Positions 17,248-26,073 of a stretch of DNA of 55,393 nucleotides are shown here, in pieces; the first letter of the stretch is position 1, and every line of letters starts with the position of its first letter. Both the position numbers and the translations under genes were made by a program. This DNA is from Anaerolineales bacterium (GTDB lineage Bacteria; Chloroflexota; Anaerolineae; Anaerolineales; UBA4823). The notes below the pieces were generated by a model that did not search any database, was not told where the DNA came from, and saw nothing but the letters and a program-made list of their open reading frames with translations. The stretch is from positions 1 to 55,393 of the forward strand of contig JAFGQI010000046.1 of assembly GCA_016935755.1 (NCBI GenBank), given 5' to 3'.

Positions 17248-18621
17248 CTATGCAGGTAAATCCACCTTTGGCAGGCTCGCCATGGCTGCTTTTATCGCTT
17301 CTTCGGGATGATCGTAATCTTGCAATGTCCCGGAAAAATACGCCTGATACGAGGCCATGTCGAAATGACCGTGCCCCGATAGGTTGAACAAGATCACCCG
17401 CTTTTCGCCTTTCTCTTTGGCGTCCAATGCTTCGTCAATAACAGTGCGGATAGCATGGGCGCTCTCTGGCGCGGGGATGATTGCTTCGCTGCGCGTAAAG
17501 ATCAGCGCGGCTTCGAAGGTTGCCAGTTGTGAAACTGAAATCGCATCGATATACCCGGCGTTGCACAGGGCAGATAGAGCTGGCGCCATTCCGTGGTAGC
17601 GCAGCCCGCCTGCATGGATAGGGGGCGGCACAAAGGCGTGGCCCAGGGTGTGCATCTTGATGATTGGTGCCATATGCGCCGTATCGCCATAATCGAAGGT
17701 GTACAGGCCTCTGGTTATTGATGGAGTGGCCGTTGGCTCTACTGCAATGAGGCGGGTGCGCTTGCCTTCTTTTAGATTATTGCGCAAAAAGGGAAATGCG
17801 ATTCCGGAGAAATTCGAACCGCCGCCCACGCAGCCGATTACCACATCTGGATACTCACCCGCCATGTCCATTTGTTTCAGCGCCTCCTCGCCGATCACGG
17901 TCTGGTGCAGCAGTACATGGTTGAGCACTGAGCCCAGGCTGTACTTCTTGACCCCATCGGAGGTGGCCGCTACCTCCACGGCCTCGGAGATCGCCATCCC
18001 CAGCGAACCTGGACATTCTGGATCATTCGCCAGGATTGAGCGTCCAAATTGGGTGCGATCCGATGGGCTGGCGTATACCTGTGCGCCATAAGCTTCCATC
18101 AACAGCCGGCGGTAGGGTTTCAGGTTATAAGAAACCTTGACCATGTAAACCTCGATGGGGATGTTGAAGAAACTTCCCGCAAGCGAAAGCGCCGAGCCCC
18201 ATTGGCCCGCGCCGGTTTCGGTGGTGATGGCTTTTGTGCCGGCGGCCTTGTTATAGTAAGCCTGGGCAATTGCCGTGTTCGGCTTGTGGCTGCCGGTCGG
18301 AGAGACGCCCTCATGTTTGTAGTAAATATGCGCCGGGGTGCCTAAGGCTTTCTCCAGCCGAATGGCGCGGTGCAGAGGGGTAGGTCGCCACAGCTTATAA
18401 ATTTCGCGTACTTCATCCGGGATCTGGATGTAGCGCTCCGTGCTGATCTCTTGCAAGATTAATTCCATCGGAAAGAGTACGGATAGGAAATCGGGCGTAA
18501 CAGGTTCCATGGTCTGCGGATGCAGCACAGGAGTAGGCGCTAATGGCGAGTCGGCGTTGATGTTGTACCAAAATTTTGGCAGGTCGGTTTCGTTCAGGAT
18601 AAAGCGTGTTTGGTCAGACAT
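17248..18621 (-). CDS. trpB: Tryptophan synthase beta chain, TrpB2 type
   Basis: PLP-dependent enzyme (457 residues) that joins indole and serine to make tryptophan. The long form with the extra N-terminal region (FWYNINAD, then RPTPLHRAIRLEKALG) marks the TrpB2 subfamily, which does not form the usual alpha-beta complex. The PLP lysine is K113 in GSHKPNTA; ETGAGQWGSAL and the phosphate-binding GCVGGGSNF are present. No trpA is adjacent, so it is likely an indole-salvage enzyme or pairs with distant genes. The SD is GGAGG just before the ATG. Expression is controlled by the tryptophan T-box upstream. Confidence 0.93.
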   Translation of the reverse strand: MSDQTRFILNETDLPKFWYNINADSPLAPTPVLHPQTMEPVTPDFLSVLFPMELILQEISTERYIQIPDEVREIYKLWRPTPLHRAIRLEKALGTPAHIYYKHEGVSPTGSHKPNTAIAQAYYNKAAGTKAITTETGAGQWGSALSLAGSFFNIPIEVYMVKVSYNLKPYRRLLMEAYGAQVYASPSDRTQFGRSILANDPECPGSLGMAISEAVEVAATSDGVKKYSLGSVLNHVLLHQTVIGEEALKQMDMAGEYPDVVIGCVGGGSNFSGIAFPFLRNNLKEGKRTRLIAVEPTATPSITRGLYTFDYGDTAHMAPIIKMHTLGHAFVPPPIHAGGLRYHGMAPALSALCNAGYIDAISVSQLATFEAALIFTRSEAIIPAPESAHAIRTVIDEALDAKEKGEKRVILFNLSGHGHFDMASYQAYFSGTLQDYDHPEEAIKAAMASLPKVDLPA

Positions 18622-18704
18622 GAGTTCCTCCGTAAGGTAAAGTGAGTAGAGATGATTGATTGTTATTGGGTGTGCATATTTCCTGATTACTGATCGAAAA
18701 GCTT

Positions 18705-19056
18705 AAATATAAACGCGTTCGTCCTGTTGGGGACGAACGCGCAATGTCCGTGGTGCCACCCCGGTTAGGTTGACCCGCTTTTGCAAGAAAAAAATACCCT
18801 GTTGGTGCGACAACAGGGTGCAAAGAGGCCAGCCTCACTCGATCTGGGTACGACGGTAATACCGTTTATACCCTTTGCCCTGCTAACGGTGGCATCTCCG
18901 GCTCAGGCTAATAGACATGTGCACGATGTCGTTCGCCCTGCAACTCAGAGGTCCATTCATCATCGGCGTGCGTGCGGGACTTTCACCTGGAGCCGCTCTC
19001 TGATACGCCGTGTCGACGATTACTCGTCCTCTTCACAGTATTTATAGGATTCGATT
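18705..19056 (-). ncRNA. T-box riboswitch, tryptophan-specific
   Basis: Leader RNA of trpB2 that senses uncharged tRNA-Trp. Reading the minus strand: stem I begins with GAAGAGGACGAGTA (about 19035) and contains AGAGAG; the specifier region reads GAATGGACCTCTGAG, giving specifier codon TGG (18955-18953) for Trp; a stem-III hairpin (ACCCTGTTG/CAACAGGGT) follows; the T-box itself is GGGTGGCACCACGG (about 18762-18749), whose TGGC matches a tRNA ending GCCA, as tRNA-Trp does. The terminator stem is 18741-18731 with 18724-18714 (11 perfect pairs) followed by TTTATATTT. All canonical parts are visible. Confidence 0.93.
18714..18741 (-). terminator. T-box terminator hairpin
   Basis: CGCGTTCGTCC and GGACGAACGCG pair perfectly (11 bp) around a 6-base loop, with a T-rich tail toward trpB2. 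The 5' arm follows directly after the antiterminator sequence, so the two structures exclude one another. Confidence 0.9.
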
Positions 19057-19062
19057 GGCTGG

Positions 19063-19090
19063 ATTATAAGCAAAAGGGGGAGTTTGTCAA
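19063..19090 (-). promoter_or_regulatory. Promoter of the T-box/trpB2 unit
   Basis: On the minus strand, TTGACA (19090-19085), 16 bases, TATAAT (19068-19063). Both boxes are perfect. Transcription should begin near 19056, at the base of T-box stem I. Confidence 0.85.
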
Positions 19091-19111
19091 GGGCGGGTGG
19101 AAAATTCTTGC

Positions 19112-19618
19112 TTAGTGATCCTGGCTTGAACGCCTCACCAGATAGTGATAACTGAAGGGATATTGATTGTTTTCATCAGCGAGCTGATCTGAGCAGAACA
19201 ATTCCGCCCACTCTGAAAGATCAAGGGGAGGAAAGAACACATCGCAGCCCGCATCCACATGCACGCGGGTGAGATAGATGCGATCGGCCATGGGCAGCGC
19301 CTGAGTGAATATTTCTCCCCCGCCGATCACAAAAGCCTCCTCTTCCCCTTGCGCCTGAGCAATCGCCAGGGCCTGTGCAAGGGATCTGGCTGTTTGGCAG
19401 CCATCCTCTGCAAAATTAGTCTGGCGGGTGATGAGGATATTTGTGCGGCCTGGAAGCGGGCGTCCAATTGAAGTAAAGGTCTTACGGCCCATCAGAATAT
19501 GATGCCCCATCGTCAGCCGCTTGAAGCGCTGTAAATCAGCGCGCAGATGCCAGGGGATTTTCCCGCCTTTACCGATCCCACCAGCCTGATCCATGGCGAC
19601 GATGATTGAGATAATCAC
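19112..19618 (-). CDS. folA: Dihydrofolate reductase
   Basis: Reduces dihydrofolate to tetrahydrofolate with NADPH; 168 residues, normal length. The N-terminus [33 protein letters not shown] contains the Met20-loop region and the active-site acidic residue (D in RADLQRFK); [15 protein letters not shown] and [12 protein letters not shown] are the NADPH-binding stretches. Its start overlaps the end of thyA by four bases, as expected for the thyA-folA pair, since thymidylate synthase produces the dihydrofolate that this enzyme recycles. Confidence 0.95.
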   Translation of the reverse strand: MIISIIVAMDQAGGIGKGGKIPWHLRADLQRFKRLTMGHHILMGRKTFTSIGRPLPGRTNILITRQTNFAEDGCQTARSLAQALAIAQAQGEEEAFVIGGGEIFTQALPMADRIYLTRVHVDAGCDVFFPPLDLSEWAELFCSDQLADENNQYPFSYHYLVRRSSQDH

Positions 19619-20409
19619 ACCGACACCTCGGCCTTGATGTGTGGGTGAGCCTGGTAGTTGAGCAACTCAAAATCCTGATACTGGTAGTCGAAGATCGAAC
19701 GCACTGCGGATTTGAGTTTCATCTGGGGCAAGGGGAAAGGTTGACGGGTAAGCTGCAGCCTGGCTTGTTCAAGGTGATTCAGATAGAGATGCACATCTCC
19801 GAAGGTATGCACAAAATCGCCTGGTTGCAGGTCACAAACCTGCGCAATCATCAAAGTTAGCAGCGCGTAGGAGGCAATATTGAAAGGCACACCCAGGAAT
19901 ACATCCGCCGATCGCTGGTAGAGCTGGCAGGATAATTTCCCATCCAGGACATAAAATTGAAACAGAGCATGGCAGGGAGGTAAGGCCATTTTGTCAATAT
20001 CCCTCACATTCCAGGCGCTGACAATCAGCCGGCGAGAGGCGGGGTTGGCCTGGATTTGCTGGATTACCTGCGAGATTTGATCGAATGACCGTCCATCCGC
20101 ACCTGCCCAGGCGCGCCACTGGTGACCGTAGACCGGCCCCAATTCGCCATTTTCATCAGCCCACTCATCCCAGATGTGCACCCCATGCTCCTGCAGGTAG
20201 GCAATGTTGGTATTGCCATGTAAAAACCACAGCAGTTCATAAATGATCGACTTTAGATGCAGCTTCTTGGTGGTCATCAGAGGGAAGCCCTCTTGCAAGT
20301 TGAAGCGCATCTGGTATCCAAAAATCGAGAGCGTGCCAGTACCTGTGCGGTCATCCTTCCTGGCGCCATGTTCGAGGATATTCTGGAGCAAGTCAAGGTA
20401 TGGTTTCAT
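19615..20409 (-). CDS. thyA: Thymidylate synthase
   Basis: Folate-dependent dUMP methylation to dTMP. At 264 residues it equals the length of the E. coli enzyme, and the catalytic cysteine falls at Cys146 ([11 protein letters not shown]). Other family stretches: [16 protein letters not shown] at the N-terminus, [20 protein letters not shown] and [11 protein letters not shown]. It starts five bases after the ribF stop and overlaps folA, so it is probably read from the nusA-infB operon. Confidence 0.96.
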   Translation of the reverse strand: MKPYLDLLQNILEHGARKDDRTGTGTLSIFGYQMRFNLQEGFPLMTTKKLHLKSIIYELLWFLHGNTNIAYLQEHGVHIWDEWADENGELGPVYGHQWRAWAGADGRSFDQISQVIQQIQANPASRRLIVSAWNVRDIDKMALPPCHALFQFYVLDGKLSCQLYQRSADVFLGVPFNIASYALLTLMIAQVCDLQPGDFVHTFGDVHLYLNHLEQARLQLTRQPFPLPQMKLKSAVRSIFDYQYQDFELLNYQAHPHIKAEVSV

Positions 20410-20414
20410 AAAAC

Positions 20415-21350
20415 CTAAGTGCCTGGAAAATGATCCAGAGCTGATCTGGCCTGGAGGATATCCTGTTGGATTTGATTGATCAGAGTGGTCACGTCTGGGA
20501 AACGCTGTTCGTCGCGCAGACGTTTCACAAAGGCTAACGTGATCTGCTTGTGATAAAGATCGCCTTTAAAATCCAGCAAGTGCGTTTCCAGCCGCGCCTC
20601 TAGCGGCTGATTCTCGAAGGTTGGCCGGACTCCAATATTAGATACGGCTTGCCAGGCGCGGCCTTCCAAATAAGCCAGGCAGGCATAGACGCCTGTGCAG
20701 GGGAGCAATTTGCCCGGCCAGGTTTTCAGGTTGGCAGTGGGTATGCCGATGGTTCGGCCTCGCCCATCGCCGTGCACAACCTCTCCGCTGACCTGATAGG
20801 TCCAATCCAGCAGGTGGTTGACTTCTTCGATCTGCCCTTCGGCCAGGGCAGCGCGGATCTGGCTGGATGAAATTAGCTGACCGCCGTTATAAACAGGCTC
20901 CATGATATCCAGGCTGTAGCCCAACTCCTGACCGATGCGCCTCAAGGCTTGTGGATCCCCTTCCCGGTTGCGTCCCAGGGCAAAGTCATAGCCAACCAGC
21001 AGGTGTTGCAGGTTGAGCTGGCTCTTGATGCGCCGCATAAATTCGAAAGCTGATTGGCTGGCGAACTCAGGCGTGAATGGGTGAGTGATAACCGCATCGA
21101 TTCCCAATTCGCCCAGCCGCGCCGCCCGCTCTTCTGGACTGGTCAGATAATAAGGCCCCTGGCGGTTGCGCAGGATGACCGCTGGATGTGGGTGGAAGGT
21201 CAGCACAACTGCTGGAACACCACTTGCATGCGCTCCAGCAGTTAATTTTTTTATGATTGCCTGGTGCCCTTTGTGCACCCCATCGAATGATCCAATTGTC
21301 AGCCAGGCGCCATGCAGATGGATGTCATCCAGAGACTGGAAGTGTTGCAT
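20415..21350 (-). CDS. ribF: Bifunctional riboflavin kinase / FAD synthetase
   Basis: Makes FMN and then FAD from riboflavin; 311 residues, normal size. The N-terminal adenylyltransferase domain carries [11 protein letters not shown] and [10 protein letters not shown]; the C-terminal kinase domain carries [13 protein letters not shown] and [11 protein letters not shown]. It lies 52 bases after truB, the usual place for ribF in bacterial infB operons. The SD is weak (AGGATC well upstream of the ATG). Confidence 0.95.
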   Translation of the reverse strand: MQHFQSLDDIHLHGAWLTIGSFDGVHKGHQAIIKKLTAGAHASGVPAVVLTFHPHPAVILRNRQGPYYLTSPEERAARLGELGIDAVITHPFTPEFASQSAFEFMRRIKSQLNLQHLLVGYDFALGRNREGDPQALRRIGQELGYSLDIMEPVYNGGQLISSSQIRAALAEGQIEEVNHLLDWTYQVSGEVVHGDGRGRTIGIPTANLKTWPGKLLPCTGVYACLAYLEGRAWQAVSNIGVRPTFENQPLEARLETHLLDFKGDLYHKQITLAFVKRLRDEQRFPDVTTLINQIQQDILQARSALDHFPGT

Positions 21351-21402
21351 GTCTTATCGGGATCCTGGATTCGGCAAATATCTACGATCTTGGCAGCCGA
21401 GA

Positions 21403-22311
21403 TCAGGTTTGGAAGAAGACTTTCCTGGGCTGCCATTCCCGAGTAGCTTCGTCCACTTCCATCAGGGCGACCAGGTCCCCTTGTTCACTGACTCCCCGCG
21501 CCAAACCTTTTGCTTCAGGATCAGCCGGGACGCGGTGCCCGTGGCGGATCAGTTCGACCTGATCGGCGTCCAATTCCACCATCGGCCAATCCGCCAGCGC
21601 TTCTGCGGCAGGGATCAAGGAGCGATACCAGTTGCCAGCGGTGAACGCTTCCTGTAAGCGCCGCAGGGGAACCGCATCTCGCAGAGTAAAGCGCCCGCTT
21701 TTTGTACGGCGCAAACCGATTAAGTGGGCGCCTGTCCCCAGGGCCTTCCCCAGGTCATTCGCCAGGGAACGCACATAGGTTCCCGATGAGCAATATACAT
21801 CGATCACCACCTCCGGCGGCGCCCATTCCAATACTTCCAGGGAATAGACATTAATTTTTCGAGGCATCAATTCAACCTCCTCACCTTCGCGGGCCATATC
21901 GTAGGCCCTGCGACCTTTTACTTTCACGGCGCTGTAAGGAGGTGGAACCTGTTCGATTTCACCGATGAATTGTTGCAAGATCTCGTTGAAATGTTCCTCA
22001 GTGATCCCTTCAACCGGGGCTGAACTGGTGACTGTTCCTTCAGAATCATAGGTGTCAGTCGACGCTCCCAGGTGAATTGTCGCCTGGTAGCGCTTGTCCG
22101 AAGCAGAGACATACTCACTGAGACGAACGGCTGGCCCAATTAAAATGACCAGGACGCCAGAGGCGCGCGGATCCAGTGTACCGGTATGACCCGCCCGGCG
22201 GATACCAGTTCCGCGACGGATGATCTGTACAACGTCATGAGAAGTCAGACCAATGGGCTTATCCACAACAAGGACACCAGAAACGACATCTTTTATATTA
22301 TCACTTTCCAT
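21403..22311 (-). CDS. truB: tRNA pseudouridine-55 synthase
   Basis: Isomerises U55 in the T-loop of tRNAs. The catalytic aspartate is D47 in AGHTGTLDPRASGVL; the N-terminal VLVVDKPIGLTSHDVV and PPPYSAVKVKGRRAYDMAR are family stretches. The ATG at 22311 (MESDNIKD) has AGGAAGGA about ten bases upstream and is preferred over a GTG at 22341 that would overlap nrnA. Length 302 residues. Part of the infB-rbfA-nrnA-truB-ribF order. Confidence 0.94.
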   Translation of the reverse strand: MESDNIKDVVSGVLVVDKPIGLTSHDVVQIIRRGTGIRRAGHTGTLDPRASGVLVILIGPAVRLSEYVSASDKRYQATIHLGASTDTYDSEGTVTSSAPVEGITEEHFNEILQQFIGEIEQVPPPYSAVKVKGRRAYDMAREGEEVELMPRKINVYSLEVLEWAPPEVVIDVYCSSGTYVRSLANDLGKALGTGAHLIGLRRTKSGRFTLRDAVPLRRLQEAFTAGNWYRSLIPAAEALADWPMVELDADQVELIRHGHRVPADPEAKGLARGVSEQGDLVALMEVDEATREWQPRKVFFQT

Positions 22312-22327
22312 CTTATGTATTTCCTTC

Positions 22328-23311
22328 CTAAGATTGTTCACTGGCCAGGTTTTGATGGTTGAGCAAGGGGCGCGTGGCTTCTAAAACACGGTCGCGTACT
22401 TGCTGTAAACTGCCACTGATTTCGGCTCCAGAGGCAGCCGCGTGTCCGCCGCCGCCGAAGCTAAGGGCAACCTGGGAAACATCAAATCCGGGTTGGGCTC
22501 GCCAACTGACTTTAACATTTCCGTTAGATTGTTCGATAAAGATCAGAGCAATGTCAATGCCATCTACGGATGAAAGTACATTAATCAGGTCCGCATCGTC
22601 CCGCCCAGGATAATTGACTGCCTGCCGATCTTCCCTGGTGAGTGTGGTCCAGGTCAAGCCACCTTCGCGCTGAATATTCGTCAGCCCTGCTCCCCACAGG
22701 CGGGCAGCCTCATACGAGCGAGTGATCAATGAAAGGCGATATATCTTCGAAAGATCGCCGCCAGCTTCCATCAGGTCAGCTGCCAGGCGCAAGGTTTTGG
22801 GAGTAGTGCTGGAGGTGCGAAAACCAATTGTGTCGGTGACCAGGCCGGTGAGTAGAGCCTCCACCACCGCTGGAGAAAACTGCACCGCGATGTGTCGTAA
22901 TATATCAATGACGATTTCAGCGGCGGCAGCTGCCTGCGTGTCCACCAGGTTGAGCCGGGCAAAGTTCAGATTGGTAGCATGATGATCGATGTTCAGGTCA
23001 ATCACGGTTTCCGCAGGTAAGACATTCCCCGTCCGTTCCCGATCTGAACAATCTACTACGCATATCATATCGTACGTTCCATCCAAATGGGACACAACCC
23101 GTGAGCTTCCATTCAGATAGCGAAAGCTGCCGGGGATCCCATCAGCCAGAACCATGGTGACATCTTTGCCGAGCGTCTCCAGCGCTAATCCCAACCCCAA
23201 TAGAGATCCGATTGCATCTCCGTCAGGATGGATGTGTGAGATGATCAGAACCCGCTGGGAAGCCAGCAGTTCTCCGCCGGCTTGCTGGAGGAGAGCCTTA
23301 TCGATCGACAT
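22328..23311 (-). CDS. nrnA: DHH-family oligoribonuclease / pAp phosphatase (NrnA)
   Basis: Manganese-dependent DHH/DHHA1 phosphoesterase (327 residues) that degrades nano-RNA and, in characterised relatives, converts pAp to AMP. Metal-binding motifs: SHIHPDGDAIGS near residue 25, the VVDCSD segment, and IDHHATN; the DHHA1 domain ends with SFGGGGHAAASG. The ATG at 23311 (MSIDKALLQ) has GAAGAGGAAG directly before it and overlaps the end of rbfA by 14 bases; an ATG at 23383 inside rbfA is less likely. Confidence 0.92.
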   Translation of the reverse strand: MSIDKALLQQAGGELLASQRVLIISHIHPDGDAIGSLLGLGLALETLGKDVTMVLADGIPGSFRYLNGSSRVVSHLDGTYDMICVVDCSDRERTGNVLPAETVIDLNIDHHATNLNFARLNLVDTQAAAAAEIVIDILRHIAVQFSPAVVEALLTGLVTDTIGFRTSSTTPKTLRLAADLMEAGGDLSKIYRLSLITRSYEAARLWGAGLTNIQREGGLTWTTLTREDRQAVNYPGRDDADLINVLSSVDGIDIALIFIEQSNGNVKVSWRAQPGFDVSQVALSFGGGGHAAASGAEISGSLQQVRDRVLEATRPLLNHQNLASEQS

Positions 23312-23708
23312 CTTCCTCTTCCAGGTGTGAGGCTGGCTGATCCTGACTGTCGCTTGAGGAACTGTCGGAATGCAGTGAGGCAATCAAGCGTTCAATCCGT
23401 TCTGCCCGCTCGAAGGTGGGATCCCAATGAAAGCGCAGACGAGGGAAGGTGCGTAGATCGATGCGCTGCGACAGCTCGCGGCGCAAAAAACCCTGGGCGT
23501 GTTCCAGACCTGCCAGGATTTCCAGCGATCTTGCTTCCCCTTCCAATGCCGATACATAAACTTCTGCGTAAGCCAATTCGCGATCAACGTTCACGTCTGT
23601 GATGGAAATACCTATCAGGCGTGGATCCGAAACATCCTGGATCACCATTTCAGATAGCTCTTCGCGTATCCGGTCAGCAATACGCTGAGTGCGTGTCTTT
23701 GATACCAC
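23298..23708 (-). CDS. rbfA: Ribosome-binding factor A
   Basis: Small KH-like protein (136 residues) that helps mature the 30S subunit. Family stretches are RIADRIREELSEMV, DPRLIGISITDVNVDRELAYAEVYVS, and the C-terminal LRFHWDPTFERAERIERLI. A GTG start at 23708 follows GAGGA. The acidic Ser/Asp/Glu-rich tail (about 112-136) overlaps the start of nrnA. It begins 24 bases after infB. Confidence 0.94.
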   Translation of the reverse strand: MVSKTRTQRIADRIREELSEMVIQDVSDPRLIGISITDVNVDRELAYAEVYVSALEGEARSLEILAGLEHAQGFLRRELSQRIDLRTFPRLRFHWDPTFERAERIERLIASLHSDSSSSDSQDQPASHLEEEDVDR

Positions 23709-23732
23709 AGCGATCCTCGTTCTTCCCTGTAA

Positions 23733-25526
23733 TCAGGTTACAGCAACCTTTTCAACAATGTAGCATTCCAGGGTGTCGCCAGCCTGGAACTCGCTAAAGT
23801 TCTTAAAGCCCACACCGCATTCAAAACCGGTGCGCACTTCGCGGACATCCTCAGTCAGGTGTTTCAGAGAAGAGATGGGGCCTTCAAAGATCACCTGCCC
23901 GGCGCGCAGAACGCGCATGCGTGCATTGCGGCGCAGCTCCCCATCCGTTACCCGGCAGCCAGCAATGTTGCCTAACTTTGAGATATGGAAAACCGCGCGT
24001 ACGTCGGCATGTCCGATGACGGTTTCTTTTTCCTCAGGCGCCAGCATACCCTTCAAAGCCTTTTCGATATCTTCCGTCAACCGGTAAATGATATCATAAA
24101 GACGGATCGATACGCCTTCAGATTCTGCAAGCCGGCGGGCAGCAGAGTCTGGTTGTACGCTAAAACCAATCACAATCGCATCGGATGCCGAGGCTAACAT
24201 GATATCATTTTCACCGATATTGCCTGTCTCGGCATACAGAATGTTGATGCTGATTTCGCCCTTGCTCATATCCTGTAGGGATGAAATGATCGGTTCCAGT
24301 GATCCCTGCACATCCGCTTTAACAATCAAGCGCAACTCCCGGACTTCGCCAGCCTGGAAGCGATCGAACAGCTGCTCCAGGGTGACTCCGCTTTTCGCGG
24401 CAGTCTGGCTCTCGTGCTCGGCCTGCACCCGTTCCTGGACCATCGTCTTAGCATCCCGTTCGTTTTCGATCATCAGGAATACATCGCCCGCTGCCGGCAC
24501 TTCGCTCAAGCCCATTACCGAGACAGGGGTAGATGGCGTGGCTTTATGAATTTTGCGCCCGCGATAGTCAAACATTGCTTTCAGGCGACCATACGTACTC
24601 CCAGCGACGACAACATCTCCCACTTTCAGGGTGCCATTTTGGATCAGCAGGGTAGCCATCACGCCCTTGGTGCGGTCTCGTTCGGCTTCGATCACCGTGC
24701 CGATGACGCGTCCTTTGGGGTTGGCGCGGATATCGGTGTTGTCGGCGACCAGCAAGATTGCTTCTAACAGATCCTCTATGCCGAGCCTCTTTTTTGCTGA
24801 CATCGGTACCATGATTGTATCGCCATCCCACTCATCAGAAACCAGGCCGTTTTCAGCCAACTGCTGCATGACGCGTTCTTTATCCGCGTTGGCTTTGTCC
24901 ACCTTGTTGATCGCCACAATAATCGGCACATGGGCGGCTTTGGCATGGGCAACGGCTTCACGGGTCTGGGGCATCACCCCATCATCTGCTGCTACGACCA
25001 ATACAACGATATCGGCTCCCTGTGCGCCGCGGGCGCGCATGGCAGTAAAGGCAGCATGACCGGGGGTATCCAGAAAAGTGATCGTACGTCCATTGTGTTC
25101 TACCTGGTAAGCGCCGATGTGCTGGGTAATTCCGCCTGCTTCACCCTCCGCCACATTCGTGTGGCGGATAGCATCCAATAAAGTTGTTTTCCCGTGGTCC
25201 ACGTGACCCAGGATGGTAACGACCGGCGGCCGGTTGACTAAGTCGCGCTGGTTTTCATCGGCAATCAGGCGGCGCCACAAGGGGATTTCACCCTGATCGT
25301 CTTCCATTGTCTCTGGTGTTTCCAGAGTGGCTTCGAACCCCATCTCGGCTGCAACAACAGCAGCGGTATCGAAATCTATCTGCTGGTTGATATTCGCCAT
25401 GACCCCATTGGCCATCAAATTCTTGATGATTTCAATAGGACTTGATCCAATAATTTGAGCCAGTTCCCTCACAGTAATCGCGGGGGGAAGTTCAATAGTT
25501 TTCAAATGGCTACCATTATCGCTCAT
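23733..25526 (-). CDS. infB: Translation initiation factor IF-2
   Basis: GTPase that brings initiator tRNA to the ribosome; 597 residues, a compact form with a short N-terminus. An IF2_N domain (about 10-65, [22 protein letters not shown]) is followed by the G domain with [30 protein letters not shown] and NKVDKAN, then domains II-IV ending in [10 protein letters not shown]. The ATG at 25526 (MSDNGSH) was chosen because GAGGAGGT lies just upstream. A 206-base gap with no recognisable gene (25527-25732) separates it from ylxR. Confidence 0.96.
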   Translation of the reverse strand: MSDNGSHLKTIELPPAITVRELAQIIGSSPIEIIKNLMANGVMANINQQIDFDTAAVVAAEMGFEATLETPETMEDDQGEIPLWRRLIADENQRDLVNRPPVVTILGHVDHGKTTLLDAIRHTNVAEGEAGGITQHIGAYQVEHNGRTITFLDTPGHAAFTAMRARGAQGADIVVLVVAADDGVMPQTREAVAHAKAAHVPIIVAINKVDKANADKERVMQQLAENGLVSDEWDGDTIMVPMSAKKRLGIEDLLEAILLVADNTDIRANPKGRVIGTVIEAERDRTKGVMATLLIQNGTLKVGDVVVAGSTYGRLKAMFDYRGRKIHKATPSTPVSVMGLSEVPAAGDVFLMIENERDAKTMVQERVQAEHESQTAAKSGVTLEQLFDRFQAGEVRELRLIVKADVQGSLEPIISSLQDMSKGEISINILYAETGNIGENDIMLASASDAIVIGFSVQPDSAARRLAESEGVSIRLYDIIYRLTEDIEKALKGMLAPEEKETVIGHADVRAVFHISKLGNIAGCRVTDGELRRNARMRVLRAGQVIFEGPISSLKHLTEDVREVRTGFECGVGFKNFSEFQAGDTLECYIVEKVAVT

Positions 25527-25732
25527 TCGGCACCTCCTCAAAATCCAACAACTCCTCTTGTCTGTGCCCTATGAGCGGGTCAGGCAATGCGAAGTTATAC
25601 TATATTCATACCAGGCATATCCTTTACCATGTGGTTGGTGAACCAACCATCCAATTTTCCTGGCATGTTGTGTGCTGAAGCTGGTCATTGGTCAGGCAGC
25701 GCCAGGTTGGCTGGCATGCCAGCTCAGGGCGC

Positions 25733-26050
25733 TTACCCTGCATGTGGAGCCTCTTGGTCGGGCACATCTTCTGGCAGAGATGCCATGATACTCTCTAGTT
25801 CTGCACGGTCTGCAGCAGTCAACTCTGTCTTCAGCGCATGGGCGAGTGCGCCCTTCAAGCCGCGTTCCCAACACGAGCGCCGATCGTGTAAGTAAGCGCC
25901 TCGTCCAGCCATTTTCCCTGTGGGGTCTATTCGCACTCCCTCTGGCAGGCGTACAATCCGTATCAGAGAGCGTTTGGGTAATACTTCGCGGCAACCCACA
26001 CAAGTGCGCTGGGGCACGTGTTTTCTACGAGGAGCGACCTTTTTAGGCAC
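25733..26050 (-). CDS. ylxR: YlxR/RnpM family RNA-binding protein
   Basis: A basic protein of 105 residues with the YlxR signatures RTCVGCREVLPKRSLIRIVR and GRGAYLHDRRSCWERG. The family binds RNA and has been described as a modulator of RNase P in Bacillus. A GTG start at 26050 follows GAGAGG and lies 23 bases after nusA, in the usual nusA-ylxR-infB order. The C-terminal third (LTAADRAELESIMASLPED) is acidic and variable. Confidence 0.9.
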   Translation of the reverse strand: MPKKVAPRRKHVPQRTCVGCREVLPKRSLIRIVRLPEGVRIDPTGKMAGRGAYLHDRRSCWERGLKGALAHALKTELTAADRAELESIMASLPEDVPDQEAPHAG

Positions 26051-26073
26051 CTGACCTCTCTAGTCAATCACTC

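Noticed and set aside
25527-25732. Possible small gene between ylxR and infB
   Set aside because: No open frame with SD or family similarity; in particular no L7Ae-like protein.
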